In this document: positions 16,086 through 24,740 of the stretch, in pieces
Layout: each line of letters begins with the position of its first letter
Numbering within the stretch: the stretch's first letter is position 1
DNA from: Fidelibacterota bacterium
GTDB taxonomy: Bacteria; Marinisomatota; Marinisomatia; SCGC-AAA003-L08; GCA-002719095
DNA length: 35,863 bases
NCBI GenBank assembly: GCA_002705575.1
Contig: PAHI01000012.1
Location: 1 to 35,863 of the forward strand
Direction: 5' to 3'
Program-made: the position numbers and the translations under genes
Notes under the pieces: model-generated
Told to the model about the DNA's origin: nothing
The model's input: only the letters and a program-made list of their open reading frames with translations
Database searches by the model: none

Positions 16086-16875
16086 AATAAAAATCAAAGA
16101 CAAAAAATATGAAATAGATTTAAATAAATTTTACGATATTTCTATTTCTATAGATATAGATAAAAAATCTCCATCATTTTACGATGAAGACCCTATCAAA
16201 ATTAATTATTACAAAGACCAGAACAATAAAATATGGAGTACAAAAGAAGGGGCTTCTTGTAATATTCCAATTATTGATTTAAACATTCATTGCGGATCAA
16301 CTCATTCTGAATGCAGATCTCATATAACAAAAGAAGATTTATATATATCTGAAATCATAGACAGTTCATTTATGCCTTGTATTCTTATTTCTGTAGAACC
16401 TACAAAACTTATAGGACATGATAACTATCATTGCAAAACAGATGAAAAAGATTATATAATAACTAAAGAAATTTTACTAGATAAACTAGAATCATCTATT
16501 GACAACAATATAGAGGCACTAATAATAAGAACCCTACCTAACATACCTGATGAAATTTCTAGCAAGAATTATAATAATGAAGAAAATCCTTTTTTCTCCA
16601 ACGAAGCGATAAATTACATCAGATTATTAGGCATAAAACATCTAGTTATTGATTTGCCTTCTATAGACAAAATTAATGATGGGGGATTATTAGGAAATCA
16701 TCGAATATTCTGGGATTTAGAAAAAGAGGGGAATAGAAATACTATCACTGAATTTGCATTAATTGACAATTCAATCAATGATGGCTTTTATCTTTTATCT
16801 TTAAGTATCTTAAATATAAATCTAGACACATCTCCAAGCAGACCTCTAATTTATCCTATATTAAAAAAGAGTTAA
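16066..16875 (+). CDS. Cyclase-family protein, probable N-formylkynurenine formamidase
   Basis: A 269-residue metal-dependent hydrolase of the cyclase/KynB superfamily. It is the only candidate in the operon for the formamidase step (N-formylkynurenine to kynurenine plus formate). The metal motif is a variant: where KynB has H-x-G-T-H-x-D-x-P-x-H, this protein has His75-Cys-Gly-Ser-Thr-His80-Ser-Glu82-Cys-Arg-Ser-His86, with one extra residue and Glu replacing Asp. I recall a similar longer motif ending in T-E-C-x-G-H from Bacteroidota proteins annotated only as cyclase family. Downstream GNHRIFW and NTITEFALID carry the His and Glu expected of the active site, and SPSRPLIYPI closes the fold. 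It overlaps the KMO gene by 20 nt, and its last 15 bases overlap the converging parC. The family is firm; the exact reaction is inferred from context. Confidence 0.75.
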   Translation: MMRKIAKIKIKDKKYEIDLNKFYDISISIDIDKKSPSFYDEDPIKINYYKDQNNKIWSTKEGASCNIPIIDLNIHCGSTHSECRSHITKEDLYISEIIDSSFMPCILISVEPTKLIGHDNYHCKTDEKDYIITKEILLDKLESSIDNNIEALIIRTLPNIPDEISSKNYNNEENPFFSNEAINYIRLLGIKHLVIDLPSIDKINDGGLLGNHRIFWDLEKEGNRNTITEFALIDNSINDGFYLLSLSILNINLDTSPSRPLIYPILKKS

Positions 16876-19380
16876 TTCCATATTTTCAGAATCATTTCCA
16901 TCCCTAGATTTTTGCGTATCTTTTTCGACTATCATAAAAGAGCTTAGCCTTTTATAACCAATAAGTTTATTTCCAATAGCTTTCCAGTTTTTAATACTAA
17001 CAAAACTATCAATATCTATTTCTTTAGCTCTTTTATCTCCTTTTTTGGTAAAAAAATTGAATTTTAAAAGATGCATCTCTTTGCTGGTAACAGCAGCTAT
17101 TTTAGAATGAGAAATATCCTGCGTTAATGAAAATTTCCTATCAATAGTAGATGTCTCTATTTTAAATCTTTTTATATAATAATCTCTAGATCTTCCATTT
17201 TTATAAACTACAGAATATGTTTTATTTGAATCAAATTTCTCTATTAACATAAGTTCTTTCATACTGTAACGCTTTGAAAAATCAGTAGAACTTAATTCAT
17301 AAGAACCATCTTGACTAATTGATAAAATTAAATCATCACTATTAAAAGAGCCTAAGTAGTCTCCTTGCCCATCAAGATTAAGTTTTCCTATTGTGTTATC
17401 TAACCATATTTTTCGACCACCCAATGTAGATTCCCCCACCTCTTTATGATAAACTTTAAAGACAGGGTATTTGGTGACCAAATTTCCTTTTGAAGCTCTG
17501 TTTTTGATTGAGATATCAGCAAAATCGTACTCAAATATTTTTTTACGCGCTTTTGATTTTGATTTTATTCTAACTTCCACTAACTCTGATTCGCTATTTG
17601 GGTTGTTGCTAAAATAATGGATTTTGCTACCATCATTTCCTCCAGTCATATAATACTCTCTATCTTTAATAAGGCTCGCAACATTAAATCTTTTAGCATA
17701 CGAAAAGCCTGTTTTTCCATCTTTATAAATAAGATTATAAATTCTATGCTTATCTTGCTTTTTCCATATAGCTACATCAATTATATTCTTACCTATATAT
17801 TGTTTATCTTTAATATTTGTAACCATATACTTTCCATCTGAATAAAAAGCTATAACAAGATCAATGTCAGAACAGTCTGCGATGTACTCACCATCTTTAA
17901 TACCATATCCAATAAAACCTTCTTTGCTATTAACATATAATTTTTTATTAGTTACCGCAACATTTGTAGCCTTGACCTTGTCGAAGGTAGATATCTCAGT
18001 CTTTCTATTATAATTATCTCCATATTTCTTTAAAATTCTATCAAAAAATCTAATAGCATATTCCTTTAGATGATTTAAGTTATTCATAACTTCTTTCAAG
18101 CTCTCATCTAAAGTATCAATATGCGAATCATGTTTACTCTTATCAAATTTGGTAATTTTTCTGATTTTAATTTCTGTTAACTTATAAATATCTTCATTAG
18201 AAACTTCTCTTTTCAAAATTTTTATATGTGGATTAATTTTATGACGAATAGTATCTATAACAGACTCCCATGTTTCACATTCTTCAATATCTAAATATAT
18301 TTTATTATTAATAAAAATCTTCTCAAGATTAAGCAGGTGCCACTTTTCTTCAATACGATTCTTTTCCAAATCTAGCTCGGCTTTAAATACAGAAAGAGCG
18401 TGATCAACAGATTCTCTAAGCAAATCTTTAACATTTAAAAATTGAGGTTTTTCATCCTTAATAACACAACAGTTAGGAGATAGGGAAATCTCACAATTAG
18501 TAAATGCATAAAGAGCATCTACTGTAACGGTTGGAGATACTCCTTTTGATAGCAATATATTGATTTGAATATCTTTGGCTGAATTATCTTCAATTTTTTT
18601 TATTTTAATTTTACCAGATTCATTCGCTCTTATAATTGAGTCAATCAATGAGGTCGATGTTATGCCATAAGGAATACTACTAATTAAAATATTAGTCTTA
18701 TCTATAACATCTATTTTTGACCTAATTTTAATTCTCCCTCCTCTTTTACCTGATTTGTAATCACTCACATCAATTAATCCTCCTGATTGAAAATCAGGAT
18801 ATAATGAGAAATTTTTATCCTTTAAATACAATATACAAGATTTCACAATTTCATTAAAGTTATGAGGAAGTATTTTAGTAGATAAACCAACAGCTATACC
18901 TTCTGCTCCTTGCATTAATAATAAAGGAAGTTTAGCAGGAAGTATAATAGGTTCTTTATTTCTACCATCATAAGACTTTTGATAGTTTGTCACATCCTTA
19001 TTAAATACTGTATCAATTGATATATTTGATAATTTAGACTCAATATATCTAGGAGCTGCTGCTTTATCTCCGGTAATACTATCTCCCCAATTTCCTTGAG
19101 TTTCTACTAAAAAGCCTTTTTGGCCAATATTAACCAAGGCATCTCCAATTGCCGCATCTCCATGAGGGTGATACTTCATTGTGTTGCCTATTATATTGGC
19201 AACCTTATGAAATCTACTATCATGTATCTCATGCATAGAGTGCAATATTCTTCTTTGAACAGGTTTCAAGCCATCTTCAATCCTAGGAATCGCCCTCTCC
19301 AGGATTACATAAGATGCATAATCAATAAACCAATTTTTATATAAATTATCTATATTGTTTTGATTTTTTCGTTCTGCCAT
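16861..19380 (-). CDS. parC: DNA topoisomerase IV subunit A (ParC-like)
   Basis: DNA-breakage subunit of a type IIA topoisomerase of 839 aa, acting with the ParE encoded just upstream to decatenate chromosomes. The N-terminal winged-helix/tower region is well conserved: SYVILERAIPRIEDGLKPVQ (23-42), KYHPHGDAAIGDALVNIGQ (69-87) and KAAAPRYIESKLS (106-118), with the catalytic Arg111-Tyr112. Residues from about 490 to 839 form a divergent beta-pinwheel-like DNA-wrapping domain without a clear GyrA box, which together with gene pairing favours ParC over GyrA. At the quinolone-contact position equal to E. coli GyrA Ser83 there is Ala76; Asp80 occupies the Asp87 position. Its start shares one base with the parE stop (TGATG). 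Confidence 0.9.
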   Translation of the reverse strand: MAERKNQNNIDNLYKNWFIDYASYVILERAIPRIEDGLKPVQRRILHSMHEIHDSRFHKVANIIGNTMKYHPHGDAAIGDALVNIGQKGFLVETQGNWGDSITGDKAAAPRYIESKLSNISIDTVFNKDVTNYQKSYDGRNKEPIILPAKLPLLLMQGAEGIAVGLSTKILPHNFNEIVKSCILYLKDKNFSLYPDFQSGGLIDVSDYKSGKRGGRIKIRSKIDVIDKTNILISSIPYGITSTSLIDSIIRANESGKIKIKKIEDNSAKDIQINILLSKGVSPTVTVDALYAFTNCEISLSPNCCVIKDEKPQFLNVKDLLRESVDHALSVFKAELDLEKNRIEEKWHLLNLEKIFINNKIYLDIEECETWESVIDTIRHKINPHIKILKREVSNEDIYKLTEIKIRKITKFDKSKHDSHIDTLDESLKEVMNNLNHLKEYAIRFFDRILKKYGDNYNRKTEISTFDKVKATNVAVTNKKLYVNSKEGFIGYGIKDGEYIADCSDIDLVIAFYSDGKYMVTNIKDKQYIGKNIIDVAIWKKQDKHRIYNLIYKDGKTGFSYAKRFNVASLIKDREYYMTGGNDGSKIHYFSNNPNSESELVEVRIKSKSKARKKIFEYDFADISIKNRASKGNLVTKYPVFKVYHKEVGESTLGGRKIWLDNTIGKLNLDGQGDYLGSFNSDDLILSISQDGSYELSSTDFSKRYSMKELMLIEKFDSNKTYSVVYKNGRSRDYYIKRFKIETSTIDRKFSLTQDISHSKIAAVTSKEMHLLKFNFFTKKGDKRAKEIDIDSFVSIKNWKAIGNKLIGYKRLSSFMIVEKDTQKSRDGNDSENMELTLF

Positions 19381-21218
19381 CAGACTGACTCTTCAACATA
19401 AAGGTTTTCAATAATAAAGCTCTGTCTATCAGGTGTATTTCTACCCATATAATATGATAGAGTCTTATCTATATTAGAATCTGACTGAATAACAACAGGT
19501 TCCAGCAAAATATCATTTCCTATAAACTGCGTAAATTCATCTGGAGATATTTCACCCAACCCTTTAAAGCGAGTAATTTCACTATTCTGTCCTAAAAGGT
19601 TTAGAGCATTCTGCTTTTCATCTTCACTATAACAATAAATAGTTTCTTTTTTATTTCTTATTCTAAATAGCGGAGTCTCTAATATATAAAGATGCCTATT
19701 TCTAACAATATCAGGGAAAAACTGAAGGAAAAAAGTCATTAAAAGTAATCGAATATGCATACCATCTACATCGGCATCTGTAGCAATTACAATATTATTA
19801 TATCTCAAACCTTCAATGCCATCTTCAATATTTAATGCATGCTGCAATAAATTAAATTCTTCATTTTCATATACTATTTTCTTGCTTAAACCATAACAAT
19901 TCAAAGGTTTTCCGCGTAAGCTAAAAACTGCTTGAAAATCAACATCCCTAGATTTAGTTATTGAACCACTAGCAGAATCACCCTCAGTAATAAATAATGT
20001 TGACTTAGAAATTAAATCTAAATGTTTATTTTTATCATTTAAATGATTTTTGCAGTCTCTTAATTTCTTATTAAACAAATTAGCTTTTTTAGCTCTTTTA
20101 TTAGCTAATTTTCTTATTCCGGCCATATCCTTTCTTTCTTTTTCAGACTGTAATATTCTTTCTAAAAGAGCATTGGCCATATCTTTATTTCTATGTAAAT
20201 AATTATCAAATTCTGTTTTAAATAACTCAATAAACTTAGATCTAATGGTTTCTCCATTTGGAGACATTTCAGTAGAACCTAATTTTGTTTTAGTTTGAGA
20301 CTCAAAAACTGGCTCTTGAATTTTAACACTAATCGCAGCAACAATTGCGGACCTTATATCAAGCGGGTCAAAATCTTTCTTATAAAAATCTCTTACACTT
20401 TTTACAATAGATTCTTTAAATGCAGTAAGATGAGTTCCTCCTTGAGTAGTATGCTGGCCATTCACAAAACTATAATACTCTTCTCCGTATTGTGATACAT
20501 GAGTAAAAGCTACTTCAAGATCTCCCTTTTTAATATGAACTATAGGATATTTGACTTTTTCTACATCTATATGTTTATTTAATAAATCTAATAGACCTTT
20601 TTTAGAATAGTAATTCTTTTTATTAAACTTTAAAGTTAAACCCGAATTAAGATATGCATAATTCCATATTTTATCCCCTAAATGATCAGGAATATAGTTG
20701 AAATTCTTAAAAATTTCCCCATCAGGAGTAAATTCAATTAATGTCCCATTATCTTCATCTGTTTTTGATACAGGAAAATCTTTATTAATATTACCCTTAG
20801 AGAAATTTGCTTTCTTGCACTCTCCATCTCTAAATGAAGATACGGAAAACATATCAGAGAGAGCATTCACAGCTTTAGTTCCTACTCCATTAAGGCCTAC
20901 AGATTTCTTAAATGCTTTTGAATCATATTTTCCACCTGTATTAATTTTAGAAACACACTCAATTACTTTTCCTAGGGGGATACCTCTACCATAATCTCTT
21001 ACAGAAACACTATTTTCATTAATAACTATTTCAATTTTATTGCCAAACCCCATAACATATTCGTCAATAGAATTATCAATAATTTCCTTAATTAACACAT
21101 ATATACCATCATCAGGATTCTTGCCGTTACCAAGCTTGCCAATATACATTCCAGGGCGCAAGCGAATATGCTCTCTCCAATTTAATGATTTTATAGATGA
21201 TTCATCGTATTTTGACAT
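19380..21218 (-). CDS. parE: DNA topoisomerase IV subunit B (ParE-like)
   Basis: GHKL ATPase subunit of the type IIA topoisomerase, 612 aa, the short ParE length and not the ~800-residue GyrB of enterics. ATP-site motifs: EIIDNSIDE (45-53, Asn49 for Mg), DYGRGIP (75-81), [13 protein letters not shown] (108-120) and the transducer QTKTKLG (308-314). The TOPRIM domain has EGDSASG (412-418) and DADVDG (481-486), which bind the catalytic metals, then [13 protein letters not shown], which is diagnostic for the B subunit. No Shine-Dalgarno sequence is seen at the ATG. It lies 8 nt after the outer-membrane barrel gene and is directly coupled to parC. Confidence 0.93.
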   Translation of the reverse strand: MSKYDESSIKSLNWREHIRLRPGMYIGKLGNGKNPDDGIYVLIKEIIDNSIDEYVMGFGNKIEIVINENSVSVRDYGRGIPLGKVIECVSKINTGGKYDSKAFKKSVGLNGVGTKAVNALSDMFSVSSFRDGECKKANFSKGNINKDFPVSKTDEDNGTLIEFTPDGEIFKNFNYIPDHLGDKIWNYAYLNSGLTLKFNKKNYYSKKGLLDLLNKHIDVEKVKYPIVHIKKGDLEVAFTHVSQYGEEYYSFVNGQHTTQGGTHLTAFKESIVKSVRDFYKKDFDPLDIRSAIVAAISVKIQEPVFESQTKTKLGSTEMSPNGETIRSKFIELFKTEFDNYLHRNKDMANALLERILQSEKERKDMAGIRKLANKRAKKANLFNKKLRDCKNHLNDKNKHLDLISKSTLFITEGDSASGSITKSRDVDFQAVFSLRGKPLNCYGLSKKIVYENEEFNLLQHALNIEDGIEGLRYNNIVIATDADVDGMHIRLLLMTFFLQFFPDIVRNRHLYILETPLFRIRNKKETIYCYSEDEKQNALNLLGQNSEITRFKGLGEISPDEFTQFIGNDILLEPVVIQSDSNIDKTLSYYMGRNTPDRQSFIIENLYVEESV

Positions 21219-21226
21219 CTGATATT

Positions 21227-21967
21227 TTAATCGTTAACTTTAAAATTAACGCCTATATAAAAAGTGGTGTAATCAGCATTTATTGTTTTTGAAATTTCAT
21301 TAAATCCTGCATTTTGACTAGAATCTTCAATTAAAACAACTTCAGGCCTTATGGATGGGATTATATTGTACTGAAAGCCTATATCTAATCCAAAATTATC
21401 TGAAAAATTTAAATTAGCTCCTATTTCAATCAAAGCTCCAAAATCAAATGAAGAATCCAGAAACTTTTTTGATAGCAACCTAGTATCACCATTACAATCA
21501 TAATCTGCATCAACAAGAGAGCCTATTAATGTTCCACTTGCACACTCCATAAAACTATCATCCTCTTCTTCCCAATTGATGGATAAAGTTTCAGAAAAAA
21601 ACATTCCTCCAACCTTAAAACCAGCATAAGGCCTAAAAGCACCTCTTTTAGTTGGCGACATAAATCTAGGCCCTAAAAAAAGACCCCATGCCTGTTCAGA
21701 ATTTTCATATGTTAATAACCCATTAAGAGCACCATATGATTCAAGCCAAGTATCATTTTTAAATTGCAATCTCTGTATAGACAAATCGTATCTGACAAAA
21801 GGAAACAAATCGTCAACGTGCGTAATAGTCATTCTTACCGATATTCCTGAGTCATTATACTTTGAAAAACTCCCTTGAGGTGTTTGAGAGCCTATATCGA
21901 ATTCAATATAAGTTCGACTAAAAACAAAAGTAAAAAATATAACAATTACAAATCTATTTATATTCAA
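21227..21967 (-). CDS. Small outer-membrane beta-barrel protein
   Basis: A 246-residue exported protein with a short signal peptide ([17 protein letters not shown]) followed by alternating amphipathic strands and aromatic residues, most clearly [10 protein letters not shown] (93-102), [14 protein letters not shown] (111-124), [13 protein letters not shown] and a final strand [12 protein letters not shown]. This suggests an 8-stranded OmpA/OmpW-like barrel. The loop at about 133-161 is acidic and holds Cys142 and Cys158, which may form a disulfide. The start is a TTG at 21967, supported by a full Shine-Dalgarno AAAGGAGG 10 nt upstream; I found no suitable ATG. It sits between the DUF885 lipoprotein and parE genes on the same strand. 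No specific family or ligand can be named. Confidence 0.7.
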   Translation of the reverse strand: MNINRFVIVIFFTFVFSRTYIEFDIGSQTPQGSFSKYNDSGISVRMTITHVDDLFPFVRYDLSIQRLQFKNDTWLESYGALNGLLTYENSEQAWGLFLGPRFMSPTKRGAFRPYAGFKVGGMFFSETLSINWEEEDDSFMECASGTLIGSLVDADYDCNGDTRLLSKKFLDSSFDFGALIEIGANLNFSDNFGLDIGFQYNIIPSIRPEVVLIEDSSQNAGFNEISKTINADYTTFYIGVNFKVND

Positions 21968-21977
21968 TATATAAAAG

Positions 21978-22012
21978 CCTCCTTTAAGTAGCGCTAGTTA
22001 TAATTAACTAGC
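21978..22012 (-). promoter_or_regulatory. Intercistronic stem-loop and strong ribosome binding site
   Basis: Between the DUF885 and barrel genes, GCTAGTTA (21993-22000) pairs perfectly with TAACTAGC (22005-22012) across a 4-nt loop. The stem includes the DUF885 stop codon. No U-tract follows on the minus strand, so it is not a standard terminator. The Shine-Dalgarno AAAGGAGG of the TTG-started barrel gene lies just downstream at 21985-21978. The hairpin could mark an mRNA processing or stability point. Confidence 0.5.
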
Positions 22013-23647
22013 TGGTAAAAAATTATCAAGATCAATTATGCCATATTGCAATAACCAGTTATAAAAATCCATATAATCCTGATTATTACTCTGAAAATAT
22101 AGTTCTTCTAACTCTAAAATTTTAGAAAAACCGATGTAATTTTTAGATAAATCTGAAAAATGACTATCCTTTAATCTTTCTAATATATTATTTTGCTCGA
22201 TATCACTAAAAAAACAATTGTAATCGAAAAAGTCCATTATATCTCCAGATGTAAAACCATCGACATTAAAATAGATATCTGCTAGACATTTACATATATC
22301 CTGAATTATATTTTTTCTATGAATAATACTATGCGCTATTGAACTATTATTTTTTTGAATAAATACTTTTTCAGAATATCTTTGCAATCCTTTTATAGTC
22401 GTTTCATTTGGAAAATTATAAGGAATAACATGATTATATGTTTTGTAAATAGCATGAATTTTACCAGGATAAAGATTGAAAGCATTTAGCAAATCTATTT
22501 GAATATAATTGTAATCATGAGCTTTTAAAGCAAATTTTAAGTCTAACTTAGGTAAATTATATTCAATCTTATATTTATTAAAAGGAACTACCATATACGC
22601 ATCCTCATCAAAGTATGAAAAATCAGTAGTTGTAGTAAAAAATAAAAAATTTATATCTACATCAAGATGTCTGTCAATATTTTCATTATATGAGTTCTCT
22701 ATATAAGATAGTTTTTTAATTTTATTTTTGTTTTTAATGCTATCAATAACACTATTAATGACATTTAGAGTATCATCATAATCAACCCATACAGGTTCAT
22801 CATTATCTATTAAAAAAAAGGGCAAAGACAGATTGAATAAATCAATTTGATTAATTCTTAAATTATTTGAAGCACCTACATATAAATCATCAATTGAAAC
22901 ATTTGTTTGAGCCATTATACTGTAGGATTCATCATTAATATTGAATTTTTCAATATAATCAATATCTGAAAACTCATTTTTAATATCTCTTAATTCATTC
23001 TTGTATAAATCAAATCTTTGACTAACATTAAAAACATTATCTATAATATTTTCATAATTTTCAATTCTATAGTCAATACTAATATCTATATTTTTCAAAA
23101 CAATTAAAATATCATCAATTACGTTTATACATCTAGCATATTCATCATCGGACAAATAACTTAAATTAATTATTGAGTAATCTAATATTTTATTAATTAA
23201 TTCTAGCCTTCCTTCAAGTGATGACATTTTACCTTCCATGCTTTTATAATTATAATCAACTAAAAACTCTATTCCATTCCTAATCTCTCTGAGCTTAAAA
23301 GAAGGACGCCAATCTCTGTATCTTATATTTTCATATAGATATAATTCCTTAACTATAAAACGATATAATTGATCATATTGAAACTTATTATATGCAATTA
23401 ATTTTTCAGGATTTATTTGACTCAATTCGAAATAAAAACGATTTAAATCTGATAAATATTTATCATTTGATTTATAATCATTTAATTTATACGAATCATC
23501 ATATTGGTCCAAATTTCTTTGGGTAGATTTAACTGGATTATTCCTATAGTACCAAACTATAAAAGCTTCTGATAAAGATTCGAAAGAAACATTACTTTTA
23601 GAATTACAGGAAAAAAAAATAAAAAAAATAAAAAAAAATATTTTCAT
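22004..23647 (-). CDS. Degenerate DUF885-family lipoprotein (probable pseudoenzyme)
   Basis: A 547-residue predicted lipoprotein: the signal sequence ends in FFIFFSC with Cys14 as the acylation site (an F-x-x-C variant of the lipobox). The N-terminal region, for example FIVWYYRNNPVKSTQRNLDQ (29-48), and C-terminal segments such as CLADIYFNVDGFTSGDIMDF (454-473) and the SKNYIGFSKILELEELYFQ stretch align with DUF885, a family of zinc-metalloprotease-like proteins. Where active members have His-Glu-x-x-Pro-Gly-His, this protein has Phe390-Asn391-Leu-Tyr-Pro-Gly-Lys396. The usual Glu-Gly-Trp becomes Lys419-Gly-Leu. All expected zinc and catalytic residues are therefore lost. Poly-T runs of 9, 8 and 9 interrupt only the signal-peptide codons. 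It overlaps nadK by 4 nt. The family call is from remembered patterns, moderately sure. Confidence 0.65.
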   Translation of the reverse strand: MKIFFFIFFIFFSCNSKSNVSFESLSEAFIVWYYRNNPVKSTQRNLDQYDDSYKLNDYKSNDKYLSDLNRFYFELSQINPEKLIAYNKFQYDQLYRFIVKELYLYENIRYRDWRPSFKLREIRNGIEFLVDYNYKSMEGKMSSLEGRLELINKILDYSIINLSYLSDDEYARCINVIDDILIVLKNIDISIDYRIENYENIIDNVFNVSQRFDLYKNELRDIKNEFSDIDYIEKFNINDESYSIMAQTNVSIDDLYVGASNNLRINQIDLFNLSLPFFLIDNDEPVWVDYDDTLNVINSVIDSIKNKNKIKKLSYIENSYNENIDRHLDVDINFLFFTTTTDFSYFDEDAYMVVPFNKYKIEYNLPKLDLKFALKAHDYNYIQIDLLNAFNLYPGKIHAIYKTYNHVIPYNFPNETTIKGLQRYSEKVFIQKNNSSIAHSIIHRKNIIQDICKCLADIYFNVDGFTSGDIMDFFDYNCFFSDIEQNNILERLKDSHFSDLSKNYIGFSKILELEELYFQSNNQDYMDFYNWLLQYGIIDLDNFLPAS

Positions 23648-24507
23648 TTATACCTAAGATTACCTTTCCAGTTCATCTTGTTTCTAAGTGTGTTATAATA
23701 ATCATCATTAAATTTAATAATGTTGGCTATATAATTAGACTTACTAATAAAAACTTCTGAATCATTCGATATAATTTTTTGTTTTTGACCATCCACAGTC
23801 AATGATACTTTTTTATTAAATGAGTTTTTATCAAAACTAATTTTAATTAACTCTTCAGATGAAATAATAAGAGGGCGCATAGATAATGTATGAGAACATA
23901 TTGGCGTTATGGCAAACAAACTTAAGGTAGGATATATAATAGGTCCGCCAGCAGACAAAGAGTATGCAGTGGAACCTGTTGGAGTAGAAAAAATAATTCC
24001 ATCAGATTCATAACTATTTGCATATTTATTGGAAATATCAAGATTAACCTTAATAGTCCTAACTGAATCTACCCTATTAATAACTAGTTCATTAATAGCA
24101 TGCAAAATAGTATCTTCAGTTTCAACTTTTAGAAGCATCCTTTCTTCTACAAAATATTTATTTGATATTAAATCTAATATTTTATCTTTATAATTTTCTG
24201 TACTACATTCAGCTAGAAAACCTAGTCCGCCTATATGTAACCCTAGAATAGGCTTATTAAATTCAATAAATTTTCTTATAGTCGATATTATCGTACCATC
24301 ACCTCCTATAGATATTATAATATCACAATTATTCGATATATATTTAAAATCCTTAATTATTTCTAAAGAACTAATACGCGAAAAATCTATATCTTTATCT
24401 TCAAGAATATAAAAAGTAATGTTTTTAGAGGAGAGGAAAACCCCTAAATCTCTTAAAATAGGGTAGGTGTCTTTCTTATTAAAATTTCCTGATATTCCAA
24501 TTATCAT
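23644..24507 (-). CDS. nadK: NAD kinase
   Basis: ATP- (or polyphosphate-) dependent phosphorylation of NAD to NADP in the cytosol, 287 aa, normal length. Motifs: IISIGGDGTIIST (64-76) with the invariant GGDGT, GLHIGGLGFLAE (89-100), AINELVINR (137-145) with the NE pair, and SDGIIFSTPTGSTAYSLSAG (168-187), followed by the conserved PICSHTLSMRPLI. The start ATG immediately follows the stop codon of a small upstream reading frame (TAAATG), which suggests translational coupling, and there is no strong Shine-Dalgarno sequence. The last bases overlap the DUF885 gene. Its nearness to the kynurenine operon is not evidence of NAD synthesis from tryptophan. Confidence 0.95.
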   Translation of the reverse strand: MIIGISGNFNKKDTYPILRDLGVFLSSKNITFYILEDKDIDFSRISSLEIIKDFKYISNNCDIIISIGGDGTIISTIRKFIEFNKPILGLHIGGLGFLAECSTENYKDKILDLISNKYFVEERMLLKVETEDTILHAINELVINRVDSVRTIKVNLDISNKYANSYESDGIIFSTPTGSTAYSLSAGGPIIYPTLSLFAITPICSHTLSMRPLIISSEELIKISFDKNSFNKKVSLTVDGQKQKIISNDSEVFISKSNYIANIIKFNDDYYNTLRNKMNWKGNLRYK

Positions 24508-24712
24508 TTAATATATCTTTTTAATTATTAATTTGTTTTTTTCTTTACAGCTCCAAGCATAGTAGACAATAAAAATTGTAGTGCTGATTCCAACGAAACT
24601 AAAGAAAATATGATGAAGAGTGTTATCAGCAATAAATAAAGTAGACCCTTGAACAAAAGTTATAACAATTAAGCTAGCACTTTTCTATAATATTATAGAA
24701 AATTTTGTTCAT
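24508..24712 (-). pseudogene. Frameshifted small membrane protein gene upstream of nadK
   Basis: From the ATG at 24712 one reads MNKIFYNIIEKC and then a stop. One frame over, an open frame of about 57 codons runs without any ATG, GTG or TTG start to a TAA that touches the nadK ATG. Its translation includes SLIVITFVQGSTLFIADN and HHIFFSFVGISTTIFIVYY, two hydrophobic segments, then a lysine-rich tail ending KKIY. Removing one A from the AAAA run at about 24702-24699, or from the AAAA at 24684-24681 near the end of the short frame, joins the pieces; only the second restores the frame without hitting a stop. The result would be a 67-residue protein. It may be a decayed gene, a sequencing or assembly error, or a recoded gene. 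The family is not recognised. Confidence 0.5.
24681..24702. repeat. Perfect 22-nt palindrome
   Basis: A fully self-complementary 22-base AT-rich sequence (TTTTCTATAAT on each strand, meeting at the centre) lies inside the 5' part of the broken small gene, between the small basic protein gene and nadK. No spacer and no adjoining T-tract on the minus strand make a terminator unlikely. It could be a protein-binding operator or a chance AT palindrome. Confidence 0.5.
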
Positions 24713-24740
24713 TAGGTTTAAAAAACTAATTAATTTTTAG

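Noticed and set aside
16861..21218. Calling the topoisomerase pair GyrA/GyrB
   Set aside because: The B subunit is short (612 aa), the A subunit lacks a clear GyrA box, and the two genes are adjacent and coupled, all of which fit ParE/ParC better.
23644..24507. NAD kinase as evidence for tryptophan-to-NAD synthesis
   Set aside because: It is 7 kb away on the other strand. ACMSD is present and quinolinate phosphoribosyltransferase is not in the window, so the operon is best read as catabolic.
24681..24702. Palindrome as a Rho-independent terminator
   Set aside because: The stem is almost entirely A-T, has no loop, and no U-tract follows on the minus strand.
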